NCBI GenBank assembly: GCA_050300015.1 | Contig: JBNKWZ010000024.1 | Span: forward strand, 310,001 to 374,000 | Source: CAYZQH01 sp050300015 | GTDB taxonomy: Bacteria; Pseudomonadota; Gammaproteobacteria; Pseudomonadales; Cellvibrionaceae | Reading direction: 5' to 3' | DNA length: 64,000 nucleotides | Part shown: positions 1 to 8,734 of the stretch, one piece after another | Layout: each line of letters begins with the position of its first letter | How positions within the stretch are numbered: position 1 is the first letter of the stretch | The notes under the pieces: model-generated | What the model was told of the DNA's origin: nothing | Database searches by the model: none | What the model saw: the letters and a program-made list of their open reading frames with translations, nothing else | Program-made: the position numbers and the translations under genes

Positions 1-582
1 TTGGGCGTGAAATTCCGTGAAGGCCTTGTGAAAAACCGTTACATCGGGCGTACCTTTATCATGCCTGGACAACAATTAAGAAAAAAATCTGTTCGACAGA
101 AACTCAACGCCATTGATTTGGAGTTTCGAGGCAAGAATGTGATGTTGGTGGATGATTCCATCGTGCGTGGCACTACCTGCCAGCAAATTATTCAAATGGC
201 AAGGGATGCTGGTGCAGAGAAAGTGTTCTTTGCTTCTGCCGCACCTGCGGTGAAATTTCCCAATGTATATGGCATTGACATGCCCTCGGTGAACGAGCTC
301 ATTGCCCATGGTTTAAATGAAGATGAAGTGTGTAAACAAATTGGTGCGGATTGGTTGGTGTATCAAGACATCGAAGATTTAATTGCCGCTTCGGCAGAGG
401 GCAATCAAACCATACACCAATTCGATTGTGCCGTCTTCAATGGTGAGTACATTACAGGCGATGTCGACGAAGAATATTTGGCGAAGTTAGAAGCAGCACG
501 CAACGATCTGGCCAAGGCCAAGAATGAAGATGTGGGTGAGTCCTCAGGGCAAACCTCCATGGTGGGTATTCACAACGCCTAA
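1..582 (+). CDS. purF: Amidophosphoribosyltransferase, C-terminal part (5' end outside window)
   Basis: First committed step of purine synthesis: glutamine amide nitrogen is transferred to PRPP to give 5-phosphoribosylamine. Only the last 193 residues or so are present. The TTG at position 1 is an internal codon, not a start. The phosphoribosyltransferase PRPP-binding loop VMLVDDSIVRGTT lies about 48-60 residues into the fragment, preceded by the family stretch RTFIMPGQQLR. The protein ends in a variable acidic tail. metZ begins 33 bases downstream on the same strand; purF-metZ adjacency is common in Pseudomonas and relatives, so the two are probably co-transcribed. Identification is firm. 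Confidence 0.96.
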   Translation: MGVKFREGLVKNRYIGRTFIMPGQQLRKKSVRQKLNAIDLEFRGKNVMLVDDSIVRGTTCQQIIQMARDAGAEKVFFASAAPAVKFPNVYGIDMPSVNELIAHGLNEDEVCKQIGADWLVYQDIEDLIAASAEGNQTIHQFDCAVFNGEYITGDVDEEYLAKLEAARNDLAKAKNEDVGESSGQTSMVGIHNA

Positions 583-615
583 CAGCGTTCAGTCTCATAA
601 GGTTTAAGTACAACA

Positions 616-1809
616 ATGGATGATTCGTCAAAGTCGAGCTTGGGTCTCGATACGTTGGCCATTCGGGCAGGTATTCATCGTACCGAAGAAGGTGAACATT
701 GCGAGCCCATCTTTACGACTTCCAGCTATGTGTTTGCCAATGCAGAGGAGGCCGCTGCGCGTTTTTCAGGTGATGCATCTGGTAATGTGTATTCTCGATA
801 TACCAACCCGACAGTACGCACCTTTGAGGAACGCATTGCCGCTTTAGAGGGGGCCGAGGCAGCAGTTGCCACTGCCTCGGGAATGTCGGCGATCCTCAGT
901 ACTTTTTTGGCGCTGTTACAGGTGGGCGATCACGTAGTGTGCTCGCGAAGTGTTTTTGGTACCACCAGTATGTTATTTACTAAGTATTTGCAAAAATTCG
1001 GTGTTCAGGTCACCTTTGTCACACTGACGGACCTCGATGCATGGCGCGCAGCCATCGTGCCTGAAACCAAGGCCCTATTTTTAGAAACCCCTTCAAACCC
1101 CTTGTGTGATGTGGCGGATCTTGCTGCCCTGAGTGCGCTTGCCAAAACTCACGGCGCTCTTTTGGTGGTGGACAATTGCTTTTGTACCCCAGCACTGCAG
1201 CGCCCCTTGGCGCTGGGGGCAGACATTGTGGTGCATTCAGCGACCAAATATCTCGATGGGCAAGGGCGTTGCTTGGGGGGTGCCGTGGTAGGCAGTGCCG
1301 AGCATATGGACTTGGTGTTAGGCTTTGTTAGAACTTGCGGCCCAACCATGAGCCCCTTCAATGCTTGGGTGTTTACCAAAGGGCTTGAAACATTGCGCCT
1401 TAGAATGGAGGCGCATTCGCGCAATGCGTTGCTGTTGGCGAATTGGCTGGAACAGCAGCCACAGGTGGAGCAGGTGTATTACGCGGGTTTAGAGTCTCAC
1501 CCCGGGCACCGATTGGCGAAGGTACAGCAAAAGGCCTTTGGTGGGGTGTTAAGTTTCCGAGTGAAAGGCGCTCGTGAAGAGGCCTGGAAACTCATCAATA
1601 CGACGCAATTGATGTCTTTGACTGCTAATTTGGGTGATACCAAAACCACTATCGTACACCCGGCCACAACCACTCATGGGCGGTTGTCGGAGGACGAAAA
1701 ACGCGCTTCCGGTATCAGCGAGGGCTTAATCCGTATTGCAGTGGGCCTTGAAGACATACAAGATTTATTCGCTGACCTGGAAAGAGGGCTCTCGCCCGCA
1801 TCCATGTGA
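616..1809 (+). CDS. metZ: O-succinylhomoserine sulfhydrylase
   Basis: PLP enzyme of the Cys/Met metabolism family. It makes homocysteine directly from O-succinylhomoserine and sulfide in the methionine pathway. The 397 residues match the usual family length. The PLP lysine is K211 in HSATKYLDGQGR, with the family motifs YSRYTNPT near residue 60 and ATASGMSAI near residue 85. The C-terminal SLGDTKT region appears here as ANLGDTKTTIVHPATTTH. MetZ is preferred over MetB or MetC because of the purF neighbour and the GQGRCLGG context after the lysine, but sequence alone does not fully exclude a cystathionine gamma-synthase. Start ATG at 616. Confidence 0.92.
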   Translation: MDDSSKSSLGLDTLAIRAGIHRTEEGEHCEPIFTTSSYVFANAEEAAARFSGDASGNVYSRYTNPTVRTFEERIAALEGAEAAVATASGMSAILSTFLALLQVGDHVVCSRSVFGTTSMLFTKYLQKFGVQVTFVTLTDLDAWRAAIVPETKALFLETPSNPLCDVADLAALSALAKTHGALLVVDNCFCTPALQRPLALGADIVVHSATKYLDGQGRCLGGAVVGSAEHMDLVLGFVRTCGPTMSPFNAWVFTKGLETLRLRMEAHSRNALLLANWLEQQPQVEQVYYAGLESHPGHRLAKVQQKAFGGVLSFRVKGAREEAWKLINTTQLMSLTANLGDTKTTIVHPATTTHGRLSEDEKRASGISEGLIRIAVGLEDIQDLFADLERGLSPASM

Positions 1810-1936
1810 CCAACCTCTTCGAGCTTGTGGTCTTGCCTTCGCTAATTGTTGCTACACTCAGTAGATACCCCCGAACTTTATCTGGGCTTAGCGCCCCAGT
1901 CCCTGTTAACAGGCCCTAAGGAATACTGACGGTCGT

Positions 1937-2854
1937 ATGCAATCACTGGTTGAAAATATTGTTTCCAAAGTCGGCGAAGTGGTACTGGGGAAAGATCGCC
2001 AAGTGCGCTTGGCGGTAGCGTGTATGCTGGCGCGGGGTCACTTATTGATTGAAGACCTGCCGGGCATGGGCAAAACCACTCTCGCACACAGTTTGGCTGC
2101 TGTGTTGGGTTTACAGTATGACCGGGTCCAGTTTACCAGCGATCTATTGCCCGCTGATATTTTGGGCGTCTCCATATTTGATCGGCAGGCCAGCGCCTTT
2201 GTTTTTCATCCTGGACCTGTGTTTACTCAGGTGCTTTTGGCCGATGAGATCAATCGGACAACCCCAAAGACGCAAAGCGCACTGTTGGAAGCCATGGAAG
2301 AGCGTCAGGTGTCTATCGAAGGCCAAACGCGTCAATTGCCTGACCCGTTTTTTGTCATTGCCACGCAAAACCCCGTACATCAATCGGGTACCTTTTCGTT
2401 ACCAGAATCTCAATTGGATCGATTCTTAATGCGCATTACCTTGGGATATCCGGGGGAGAAAGCCGAGCGTGCATTGTTTGAGGGAAATGATCCACGTAAA
2501 ACCTTGGCACAGATCAAGGCCGTTGTGACGCCGGCACAACTCATCGTACTGCAACAGAAAGTGGAAGAGATTACGGCCAGTGGTGCCATCTTGGACTATC
2601 TGCAGCGGTTGGTGGCTGTCACCCGAGAGGATGCGCACTTCACTTATGGCCTTTCACCTCGGGGTGCCTTATCGTGGCTGCGGGCCGCAAAGGCCTGGGC
2701 CATGTTATATGGCAGAGATTATGTCGTTCCTGAGGACATACAAGAGGTGTTACCTGCAGTAGTGGGGCATCGCGTGAAGGGTCAACTTAGTGCAACGGAT
2801 TCCGTTGCCAGTTTAGAGCGTTTTCTGTTGCAAGCCGTGGATGTGTTGCAATAG
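1937..2854 (+). CDS. MoxR-family AAA+ ATPase
   Basis: Cytoplasmic chaperone-like ATPase of the MoxR family (305 residues). Walker A is GMGKTT at residues 43-48. Walker B is LLADEINR with D103 and E104. The sensor region reads FFVIATQNP, followed by the QLDRFLMR arginine-finger region and a C-terminal lid domain. These proteins usually sit beside DUF58 and transglutaminase or von Willebrand proteins and are thought to help mature or insert a metal into partner proteins. Here the DUF58 gene starts 5 bases after the stop, so the trio 1937-5810 is an operon. No specific substrate can be named. Confidence 0.93.
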   Translation: MQSLVENIVSKVGEVVLGKDRQVRLAVACMLARGHLLIEDLPGMGKTTLAHSLAAVLGLQYDRVQFTSDLLPADILGVSIFDRQASAFVFHPGPVFTQVLLADEINRTTPKTQSALLEAMEERQVSIEGQTRQLPDPFFVIATQNPVHQSGTFSLPESQLDRFLMRITLGYPGEKAERALFEGNDPRKTLAQIKAVVTPAQLIVLQQKVEEITASGAILDYLQRLVAVTREDAHFTYGLSPRGALSWLRAAKAWAMLYGRDYVVPEDIQEVLPAVVGHRVKGQLSATDSVASLERFLLQAVDVLQ

Positions 2855-2859
2855 GCACA

Positions 2860-3834
2860 ATGAATACACCCAAAAGTTTCAAAAACTGGGCCGACAACCG
2901 ATTTTTCCATTGGATTGATCGTCGTGTTCCAGAGCAGTTTGAGCATCGACTTCACCGCCATAATCTTTATACCTTTCCCACCCCCATGGGGTTTGCTTAT
3001 TTGGCCCTGGCGTTTACCGTTTGGATGCTGGGCACGAACTATCAAAACAATTTGATTCTCAGCTTGAGCTATTTGCAAATTAGCGTATTTGTGATGGCGA
3101 TTTTGCATACTTACTTTAATTTGGCGGGCATTGAAGTTCGATTCCTTCAGGTGTCACCGGTGGTCTGTGGCCAGTCGTTACGTTTTAAACTGCAGTTGCT
3201 ACCGCCCCAAAAAAAGGGGGCGGAGGGCATACACCTGTCATGGCGCAATGGCCCCGAGGTCGTTACGCATCTACTGGCGGGTGAGCCCTCCAAGGTATTT
3301 GTGCCATTTCCAACCCAAAAGCGTGGCAAGGTCAGCCCTCAAAAACTCCTGATTGAAAGCCGCTTACCGTTAGGGCTCATTCGTTGCTGGTCTTGGTTGC
3401 GGGTGCCCGCAGAAGGTGTTGTGTATCCGTCGCCAGTGGAATGTGACTGGCGTGGCAGCAGTGCAGAGGGCAATGCCGATGCCAAGGAAACTCCGAGGAT
3501 TGAGGGAGAGGAGTTTTATGGCTTTAAAGCGTATGAGGTGGGGCAGCCCCTGCACACTGTGGCCTGGAAGCACTTTGCGCGGGGACATGGGCTGATGGTT
3601 AAGCAATATGCTGATTATGAATCCCAAGAATATTGGTTGGAGTGGGCTGCCTTTTATCGCGGAGAGGAGGTGGAGTTGGCCTTGTCGCAGATGGCGTATT
3701 GGGCCTCATCTTTCAGTGACAAAAATGTGGATTTTGGGCTGCGGTTGCCGGGCGTGACATTGCCTCCGGATAAAGGCGATGCGCATTGGCACAAGGTTAT
3801 GCAGGCACTGGCCATGTTTCAGGTGCACTCGTGA
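2860..3834 (+). CDS. DUF58 domain membrane protein
   Basis: A 324-residue protein. Two adjacent hydrophobic segments lie at about residues 45-62 and 64-84. A soluble part follows, with the DUF58 signature around EEFYGFKAYEVGQPLHTVAWKHFA (residues about 213-236) and a basic MVKQYADYES continuation. DUF58 proteins are routinely encoded between a MoxR ATPase and a transglutaminase-like membrane protein, as here. Their biochemical role is not established; some carry a von Willebrand-like fold. The stop overlaps the GTG start of the next gene, indicating translational coupling. Confidence 0.88.
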   Translation: MNTPKSFKNWADNRFFHWIDRRVPEQFEHRLHRHNLYTFPTPMGFAYLALAFTVWMLGTNYQNNLILSLSYLQISVFVMAILHTYFNLAGIEVRFLQVSPVVCGQSLRFKLQLLPPQKKGAEGIHLSWRNGPEVVTHLLAGEPSKVFVPFPTQKRGKVSPQKLLIESRLPLGLIRCWSWLRVPAEGVVYPSPVECDWRGSSAEGNADAKETPRIEGEEFYGFKAYEVGQPLHTVAWKHFARGHGLMVKQYADYESQEYWLEWAAFYRGEEVELALSQMAYWASSFSDKNVDFGLRLPGVTLPPDKGDAHWHKVMQALAMFQVHS

Positions 3835-5810
3835 CCTGGTTTGGCCTGAAGCGTCAAGATCGTATCGTACGCTCAACGCTAGTTTGGGTTTTGGTTGCAC
3901 AGGCAGTATCCATATTCCCGTTGTTTTTCAAGTTGCCGTTTTGGGTGGCTGTGATTTGGTGGTCGGCGTTGGTTTGGCGCATTCAAATTTCTAGAGCCAA
4001 AGCGCGGTTCCCCAATGCTTTCCTAAAAGTGATTTTGGGAGTGGTTTGTATTGCACTGATTATCGCCACCTATTCCGGCAAGGCCGGAGTGGAGCCCATG
4101 GTGGGCTTTTTGGTCTGTTCATTCGTCTTAAAGCTAATTGAAATGCACTCTCAAAAAGACGCGCTAATCATTTTATTTATCGGGTTTGTAGCCATTGCTG
4201 CACAATTTTTATTCGCTCAGGGCATTATTGCAGCAGTTTACGGCGCGTTTGCGTTTTGGGTGTTGGTGACAGCTTGGCGAGCGGTGATGACCAATCGGCA
4301 GCAGTCTTTTAGAGAGCATTTGCAGACCTCTGGTTTGATGCTTGCGCAATGCGCACCCATGTTACTGGTGATGTTTGTGATCATGCCAAGGCTTGGTCCG
4401 TTGTGGTCTGTGCCTTTGCCGCAGGGCTCTGGTCACACGGGGTTTAGCGATTCCCTAACGCTGGGTGATATTGGTGAATTGGTTAAAAGCCACGAGGTGG
4501 CGTTTCGAGCAGAGTTCGATGGGGTTCCGCCGGCAATGGATGAGCTTTATTGGCGTGGCTTAACACTGGACGATTTCGATGGGCGACAATGGCGCTCTGC
4601 GGGCAGTTGGCAGTATGTGAAAGTTGGGGATCAGACTTTCGATCAAACTCAGTATGATTATCGTGTGATCATGGAGCCACACTACCAACAGTGGTTGTTT
4701 GTCTTGGGCTACCCGATTCGCGCAAAGTCTCAACAATTTGATGTGCGTCGTACCAAAGATGGGCTGCTGAGCAGTGTCCGCCCGGTGACACAAAAGTTGC
4801 AGTATTCAGTATCCAGTCTTTTGGCTTTGAATAGCTCTCGGCGTTTATCCACTCGCGATTTGGCGCGATTGACGGACTACCCAGAGGCTTACAACCCTAA
4901 AACGCAGGCGTTGGTGTCTCGCTGGCAGAGCCAGGGGCTCACCCAAGCGCAAGCGGTGGAAGCGGCACTTGGTTTGTTTCATGAACGTTTTCGGTACACG
5001 CTAAAACCCCCTCTTTTGGGGGCCCACAGCGTGGATGATTTTTTGTTCACGTCGCAAAGTGGTTTTTGCGAACATTTCGCCAGTAGCTTTGTGCTGTTAA
5101 TGCGGATGATGGGGTTGCCCGCAAGGATAGTGGTAGGTTACCAAGGGGGGACCTATAACCCAGATGGGTTTTTAACCGTGCGTCAGTCGGATGCTCATGC
5201 CTGGGCCGAGGTGTATATAAAGGGCAGTGGTTGGATTCGTGTGGATCCTACCGCAGCAGTGGCGCCAAGTCGGGTCGAGCGGGGGATTAGTGAGGCCTTG
5301 GAAGAGGACGATAGAGCGCTGTTGACTCGCGCGCACTGGCAGGGTCGCTGGCTTAACCAGTTTCGAGGCCAATGGGAGTCCATGAGCTATTCTTGGCAGC
5401 GTTGGGTATTGAATTACAACAATGACACCAAAGAGGCGTTTCTTACACGTTGGCTTGGCGGGTTTGATGTATTGCGTGTAGGCCTGGTATTCGTGTGTGC
5501 CAGTTTGGGGATTTTGCTGCTTGTAGCGTTGACCTTCTGGTGGCGGGGCAAGGGCAAACCCCAACTCGCTGAAGATAAACTGCTGGCTAAGGCGCTTAAG
5601 CTTCTGCGCCAACAAGGGTATGTTCGGGCACCCCATGAAACCCTGATGCACCTGGCAGATAAAATTGGTGAAAAGGATCCGTCGCTCCAAAAGCGTTTTA
5701 TGCTCATTGTGAAGCAGTATTATCGAATGAAATATCAGTTTCCCGGCGCACAAGATTTGATGCCATTGAAGCTGGCGCTCAAACAATTGCGCCGCGCTTC
5801 CACGGTATAA
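3831..5810 (+). CDS. tgpA: Transglutaminase-like membrane protein (TgpA type)
   Basis: A membrane-anchored periplasmic transglutaminase-fold protein like Pseudomonas TgpA. The N-terminus has five to six membrane segments in the first 180 residues. A periplasmic transglutaminase core carries the triad C413 (SGFCEHFASSF), H456 (DAHAWAEV) and D472 (RVDPTAA). One more membrane segment lies at about 545-566, followed by a cytoplasmic DUF4129-like tail. The longest frame opens at 3786, but the GTG at 3831 overlaps the DUF58 stop (GTGA) and gives a normal N-terminus, so I start there (659 residues). Its substrate is unknown; cell-envelope or peptidoglycan-linked work is inferred from the family. Confidence 0.88.
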   Translation: MTWFGLKRQDRIVRSTLVWVLVAQAVSIFPLFFKLPFWVAVIWWSALVWRIQISRAKARFPNAFLKVILGVVCIALIIATYSGKAGVEPMVGFLVCSFVLKLIEMHSQKDALIILFIGFVAIAAQFLFAQGIIAAVYGAFAFWVLVTAWRAVMTNRQQSFREHLQTSGLMLAQCAPMLLVMFVIMPRLGPLWSVPLPQGSGHTGFSDSLTLGDIGELVKSHEVAFRAEFDGVPPAMDELYWRGLTLDDFDGRQWRSAGSWQYVKVGDQTFDQTQYDYRVIMEPHYQQWLFVLGYPIRAKSQQFDVRRTKDGLLSSVRPVTQKLQYSVSSLLALNSSRRLSTRDLARLTDYPEAYNPKTQALVSRWQSQGLTQAQAVEAALGLFHERFRYTLKPPLLGAHSVDDFLFTSQSGFCEHFASSFVLLMRMMGLPARIVVGYQGGTYNPDGFLTVRQSDAHAWAEVYIKGSGWIRVDPTAAVAPSRVERGISEALEEDDRALLTRAHWQGRWLNQFRGQWESMSYSWQRWVLNYNNDTKEAFLTRWLGGFDVLRVGLVFVCASLGILLLVALTFWWRGKGKPQLAEDKLLAKALKLLRQQGYVRAPHETLMHLADKIGEKDPSLQKRFMLIVKQYYRMKYQFPGAQDLMPLKLALKQLRRASTV

Positions 5811-5826
5811 GAGGGGCTATAGCGCC

Positions 5827-6294
5827 CTAAGGGCTAGAGGTTGTTCTGCCAGCTAGGTAAGCTTGGTAGTCTGGAATACTTCTACTATAAGCACAGGCCA
5901 ACAGTGGAGATTGCACGATGAAGTCTGCCGAGGCCGGGTTACAAGCCACTGGAATATTCCAGACTGCGGCGATTCGAAGCAAAGCTTTAACGTCTGGGTC
6001 GTGCGGCATGGGCTCGAAAGGGTCCCAAAAGAAAATCAAGATGTCGATATCCCCTTCGGCAATTTTAGCCCCAACTTGTTGATCCCCCCCTAGTGGGCCG
6101 CTGGTAAATTTGTGAATGGGAATCTCTAGGCTACGCTCCAATTGCAGCCCTGTGGTTCCAGTCGCTAACAGCTGATGTTGTGAGAGCGTCGCTTTGTTGG
6201 TAGCTGCCCAGTCCATGAGGGATTGTTTTTTATTGTCATGTGCAATTAAAACAATACGCTTTTGTGTGGGTAGAGGGGCGTTTTTGAATTTCAT
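5827..6294 (-). CDS. mgsA: Methylglyoxal synthase
   Basis: Converts dihydroxyacetone phosphate to methylglyoxal and phosphate, a bypass of lower glycolysis that relieves phosphate-sugar stress. The 155-residue length is normal. Family motifs are visible: LIAHDNKKQSLMDWA at the N-terminus, LLATGTTGLQLE, SGPLGGDQQVGA, and the catalytic stretch GDIDILIFFWDP followed by PHDPDVKALLRI. The C-terminus has IPVACNPASADF. It converges on the transglutaminase gene (16-base gap) and is divergent from rmlA. No neighbour suggests a special role. Confidence 0.96.
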   Translation of the reverse strand: MKFKNAPLPTQKRIVLIAHDNKKQSLMDWAATNKATLSQHQLLATGTTGLQLERSLEIPIHKFTSGPLGGDQQVGAKIAEGDIDILIFFWDPFEPMPHDPDVKALLRIAAVWNIPVACNPASADFIVQSPLLACAYSRSIPDYQAYLAGRTTSSP

Positions 6295-6429
6295 CAGAAT
6301 TCCTCAATCGGTTTTGATGGGGGCTCTACTGCAGTATATTACCTGACAGGAAAGCCCGCGAACGGTTTTTATACAATACTCAATGCGGTAATATGGCGCC
6401 GATCTACTCGAGGACGGAAGACATTGGAT

Positions 6430-7308
6430 ATGAGAAAAGGCATTATCTTAGCGGGCGGCAGTGGCACTCGCTTGTACCCCTTGACCCGTGTCGTTAGCAA
6501 GCAACTGATGCCTGTGTACGATAAACCCATGATTTACTACCCTCTGGCCACGCTCATGCAAGCGGGTATCCGTGAAATTTTGATGATTACCACACCTGAG
6601 GAGCAAAGCCGGTTTCAGGCATTACTGGGCGATGGCCGCGATTTTGGGGTTGCGATTGAGTACGCCGTGCAGCCTTCTCCAGATGGGTTGGCGCAAGCAT
6701 TCATTATTGGTGAATCTTTTTTAAATGGGTCGAAGGCGGCGCTCATTTTGGGGGATAACCTTTTTTACGGTCATGATCTCGCCCAATCCTTAGTCAACGC
6801 TAGTGCGCGCGACAGTGGTGGTACCGTTTTCGGTTACCATGTGGCGAACCCCAAGGCCTATGGCGTTGTGGAGTTTGACGATGGTGGCAATGTCCTATCG
6901 ATTGAAGAAAAGCCGGCAGTACCAAAATCCAACTATGCGGTGCCCGGCATTTATTTTTTTGATGAGCAAGTGGTGGAGATTGCGAAAAACGTTAAGCCGT
7001 CCCCCCGAGGTGAACTTGAAATCATTGACGTGATTCAGCGTTATTTAGACAGCGGCGCACTCAAAGTCGAGATTATGGGGCGTGGTACGGCCTGGTTGGA
7101 TACGGGCACCCACGACGACCTGTTGGCTGCCGCACAATTTATTGCGACTTTGGATAAACGACAGGGGCTTAAGGTTAACTGTCCAGAGGAAGTGGCCTAT
7201 CGCAACGGTTGGATCGATGCGGCAACACTGAAAACTCTAGCCGAGCCATTACGTAAAAGTGGCTACGGTGAATACCTTCTTAAATTATTAGAGCGTAAGG
7301 TGTTTTAA
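6430..7308 (+). CDS. rmlA: Glucose-1-phosphate thymidylyltransferase
   Basis: First step of dTDP-L-rhamnose synthesis (glucose-1-phosphate plus dTTP). The nucleotide-binding signature GGSGTRLYPLT lies at the N-terminus, followed by VSKQLMPVYDKPMIYYPL. The central LILGDNLFYGHD and the FEEKP-type segment SIEEKPAVPKS are present. Length is 292 residues from the ATG at 6430, chosen over an upstream TTG because a GAGG-type ribosome-binding site precedes it. The stop overlaps the rmlC start (TAATG). The four rml genes form one operon in the order A-C-D-B. Confidence 0.96.
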   Translation: MRKGIILAGGSGTRLYPLTRVVSKQLMPVYDKPMIYYPLATLMQAGIREILMITTPEEQSRFQALLGDGRDFGVAIEYAVQPSPDGLAQAFIIGESFLNGSKAALILGDNLFYGHDLAQSLVNASARDSGGTVFGYHVANPKAYGVVEFDDGGNVLSIEEKPAVPKSNYAVPGIYFFDEQVVEIAKNVKPSPRGELEIIDVIQRYLDSGALKVEIMGRGTAWLDTGTHDDLLAAAQFIATLDKRQGLKVNCPEEVAYRNGWIDAATLKTLAEPLRKSGYGEYLLKLLERKVF

Positions 7309-7856
7309 TGGATTTTATTGAAACCAGTATTGCGGACGTCAAAATACTACAACCTCGTGTTTTTGGCGATGATCGTGGATTTTTTATGGAAACCTATCGC
7401 GAAGATGTTTTTATCGAGCGAACCGGTGCCAAACCTTTTGTGCAAGACAATCACAGTAAATCTGCGCAAGGAATTTTGCGAGGGCTTCACTACCAGCAGC
7501 AACAGACGCAAGGTAAGTTGGTGCGTGTAACTCAAGGTGCGGTATTTGATGTGGCCGTGGACATGCGGCAAAGTTCTAAAACCTTTGGTCGTTGGGTTGG
7601 TGTTGAATTGAGTGCAGACAATAAACGCCAACTGTGGGTGCCGGAGGGGTTTGCGCATGGGTTTTATGTGCTGACGGCGTCGGCGGAGTTTGTCTATAAA
7701 TGTACAGATTACTATCACCCAGAATCCGAAGTGTCGCTTGCTTGGGATGATAAAACGGTTGGAATCGATTGGCCACTGTTGGCCGGGCAACCGCCCTTGT
7801 TATCTCAAAAAGATGCGCAAGGCCTATCGTTTGAACGTGCACCCAAATTTCGGTAA
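7308..7856 (+). CDS. rmlC: dTDP-4-dehydrorhamnose 3,5-epimerase
   Basis: Third step of dTDP-L-rhamnose synthesis: double epimerisation of the 4-keto-6-deoxy sugar. This is a cupin-fold protein of 182 residues, the usual size. Visible family motifs are FGDDRGFFMETYRED, FVQDNHSKSAQGILRGLHYQ (catalytic His in the last part), KLVRVTQGAVFDVAVD, and PEGFAHGFYVL. It starts inside the rmlA stop codon and ends five bases before rmlD. Confidence 0.97.
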   Translation: MDFIETSIADVKILQPRVFGDDRGFFMETYREDVFIERTGAKPFVQDNHSKSAQGILRGLHYQQQQTQGKLVRVTQGAVFDVAVDMRQSSKTFGRWVGVELSADNKRQLWVPEGFAHGFYVLTASAEFVYKCTDYYHPESEVSLAWDDKTVGIDWPLLAGQPPLLSQKDAQGLSFERAPKFR

Positions 7857-7861
7857 ACCCT

Positions 7862-8734
7862 ATGCAAGTTTTAATTTTTGGTAAAGACGGTCAACTGGCT
7901 TGGGAGCTACAGCGCCAAGCACCTAGCGATATTTCCTGGCAAGCTTTGGGTTCCGATACGTTAGACGTAACCGACCATAAAGCCCTGCGCGAGGTTTTTA
8001 AAACCTATTCACCTGATTGTGTTATTAATGCGACAGCGTACACCGCGGTTGACAAAGCAGAATCCGAGCCAGACCTGGCCTTTGCCGTGAATGCTGAGGC
8101 CGTGCAAGTGATGGCAGATCTATGTCAGGACAACGACACGCGGCTTATTCATGTTTCAACAGATTTTGTGTTCAGTGGTGGTAACAATACACCCTATGCG
8201 CCAGAAGCCCCCGCCGAGCCACTTGGTGTGTATGGGGCCTCTAAGCGCGCAGGGGAAAATGCCGTTATCGAGAAGCTACCTGATTCTAGTGTGATTGTCC
8301 GCACTGCTTGGGTGTATTCCTCGCATGGTAATAATTTTGTTAAAACCATGTTGCGATTGATGTCAGCGAAACCTGAACTGGGTGTTATTTATGATCAGGT
8401 GGGTACACCTACTTGGGCCAAAGGGTTGGCTCAATGGATTTGGTGCGTGGTGGAAAAACCCGATGTGAGCGGTCTGTTTCACTGGACGGATGAGGGCGTT
8501 GCCAGCTGGTATGATTTTGCTGTGGCCATTCAAGAGTTGGCGTTAGAAAAAGGCCTTTTGGATCGAGCGATTCCAATTAAAGCCATTCCTGCCAGTGACT
8601 ATCCTTTGCCTGCGCGGCGACCGGCCTATTCGGTGTTAGACAAAACCTCATCGCAAGCGGTCAGCGGTTTACAGGGTGTGCATTGGCGCACGCAGTTGTC
8701 CAATATGCTAGACGAGATAAAACAACATGGGTAA
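7862..8734 (+). CDS. rmlD: dTDP-4-dehydrorhamnose reductase
   Basis: Last step of dTDP-L-rhamnose synthesis, NAD(P)H-dependent reduction. A short-chain dehydrogenase fold of 290 residues. The nucleotide-binding N-terminus reads MQVLIFGKDGQLAWELQ, a GxxGQLG-like motif whose last glycine is replaced by alanine. STDFVFSG and the catalytic YGASKRAGE (Tyr-x3-Lys) are present. The substrate-binding region continues as RTAWVYSSHGNNFVKTML. The 3' end overlaps rmlB by eight bases. Confidence 0.95.
   Translation: MQVLIFGKDGQLAWELQRQAPSDISWQALGSDTLDVTDHKALREVFKTYSPDCVINATAYTAVDKAESEPDLAFAVNAEAVQVMADLCQDNDTRLIHVSTDFVFSGGNNTPYAPEAPAEPLGVYGASKRAGENAVIEKLPDSSVIVRTAWVYSSHGNNFVKTMLRLMSAKPELGVIYDQVGTPTWAKGLAQWIWCVVEKPDVSGLFHWTDEGVASWYDFAVAIQELALEKGLLDRAIPIKAIPASDYPLPARRPAYSVLDKTSSQAVSGLQGVHWRTQLSNMLDEIKQHG

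Noticed and set aside
5172..5786. Long minus-strand open frame (204 codons) inside the transglutaminase gene
   Set aside because: It lies fully within a well-supported CDS with catalytic motifs, and its translation has no family features.
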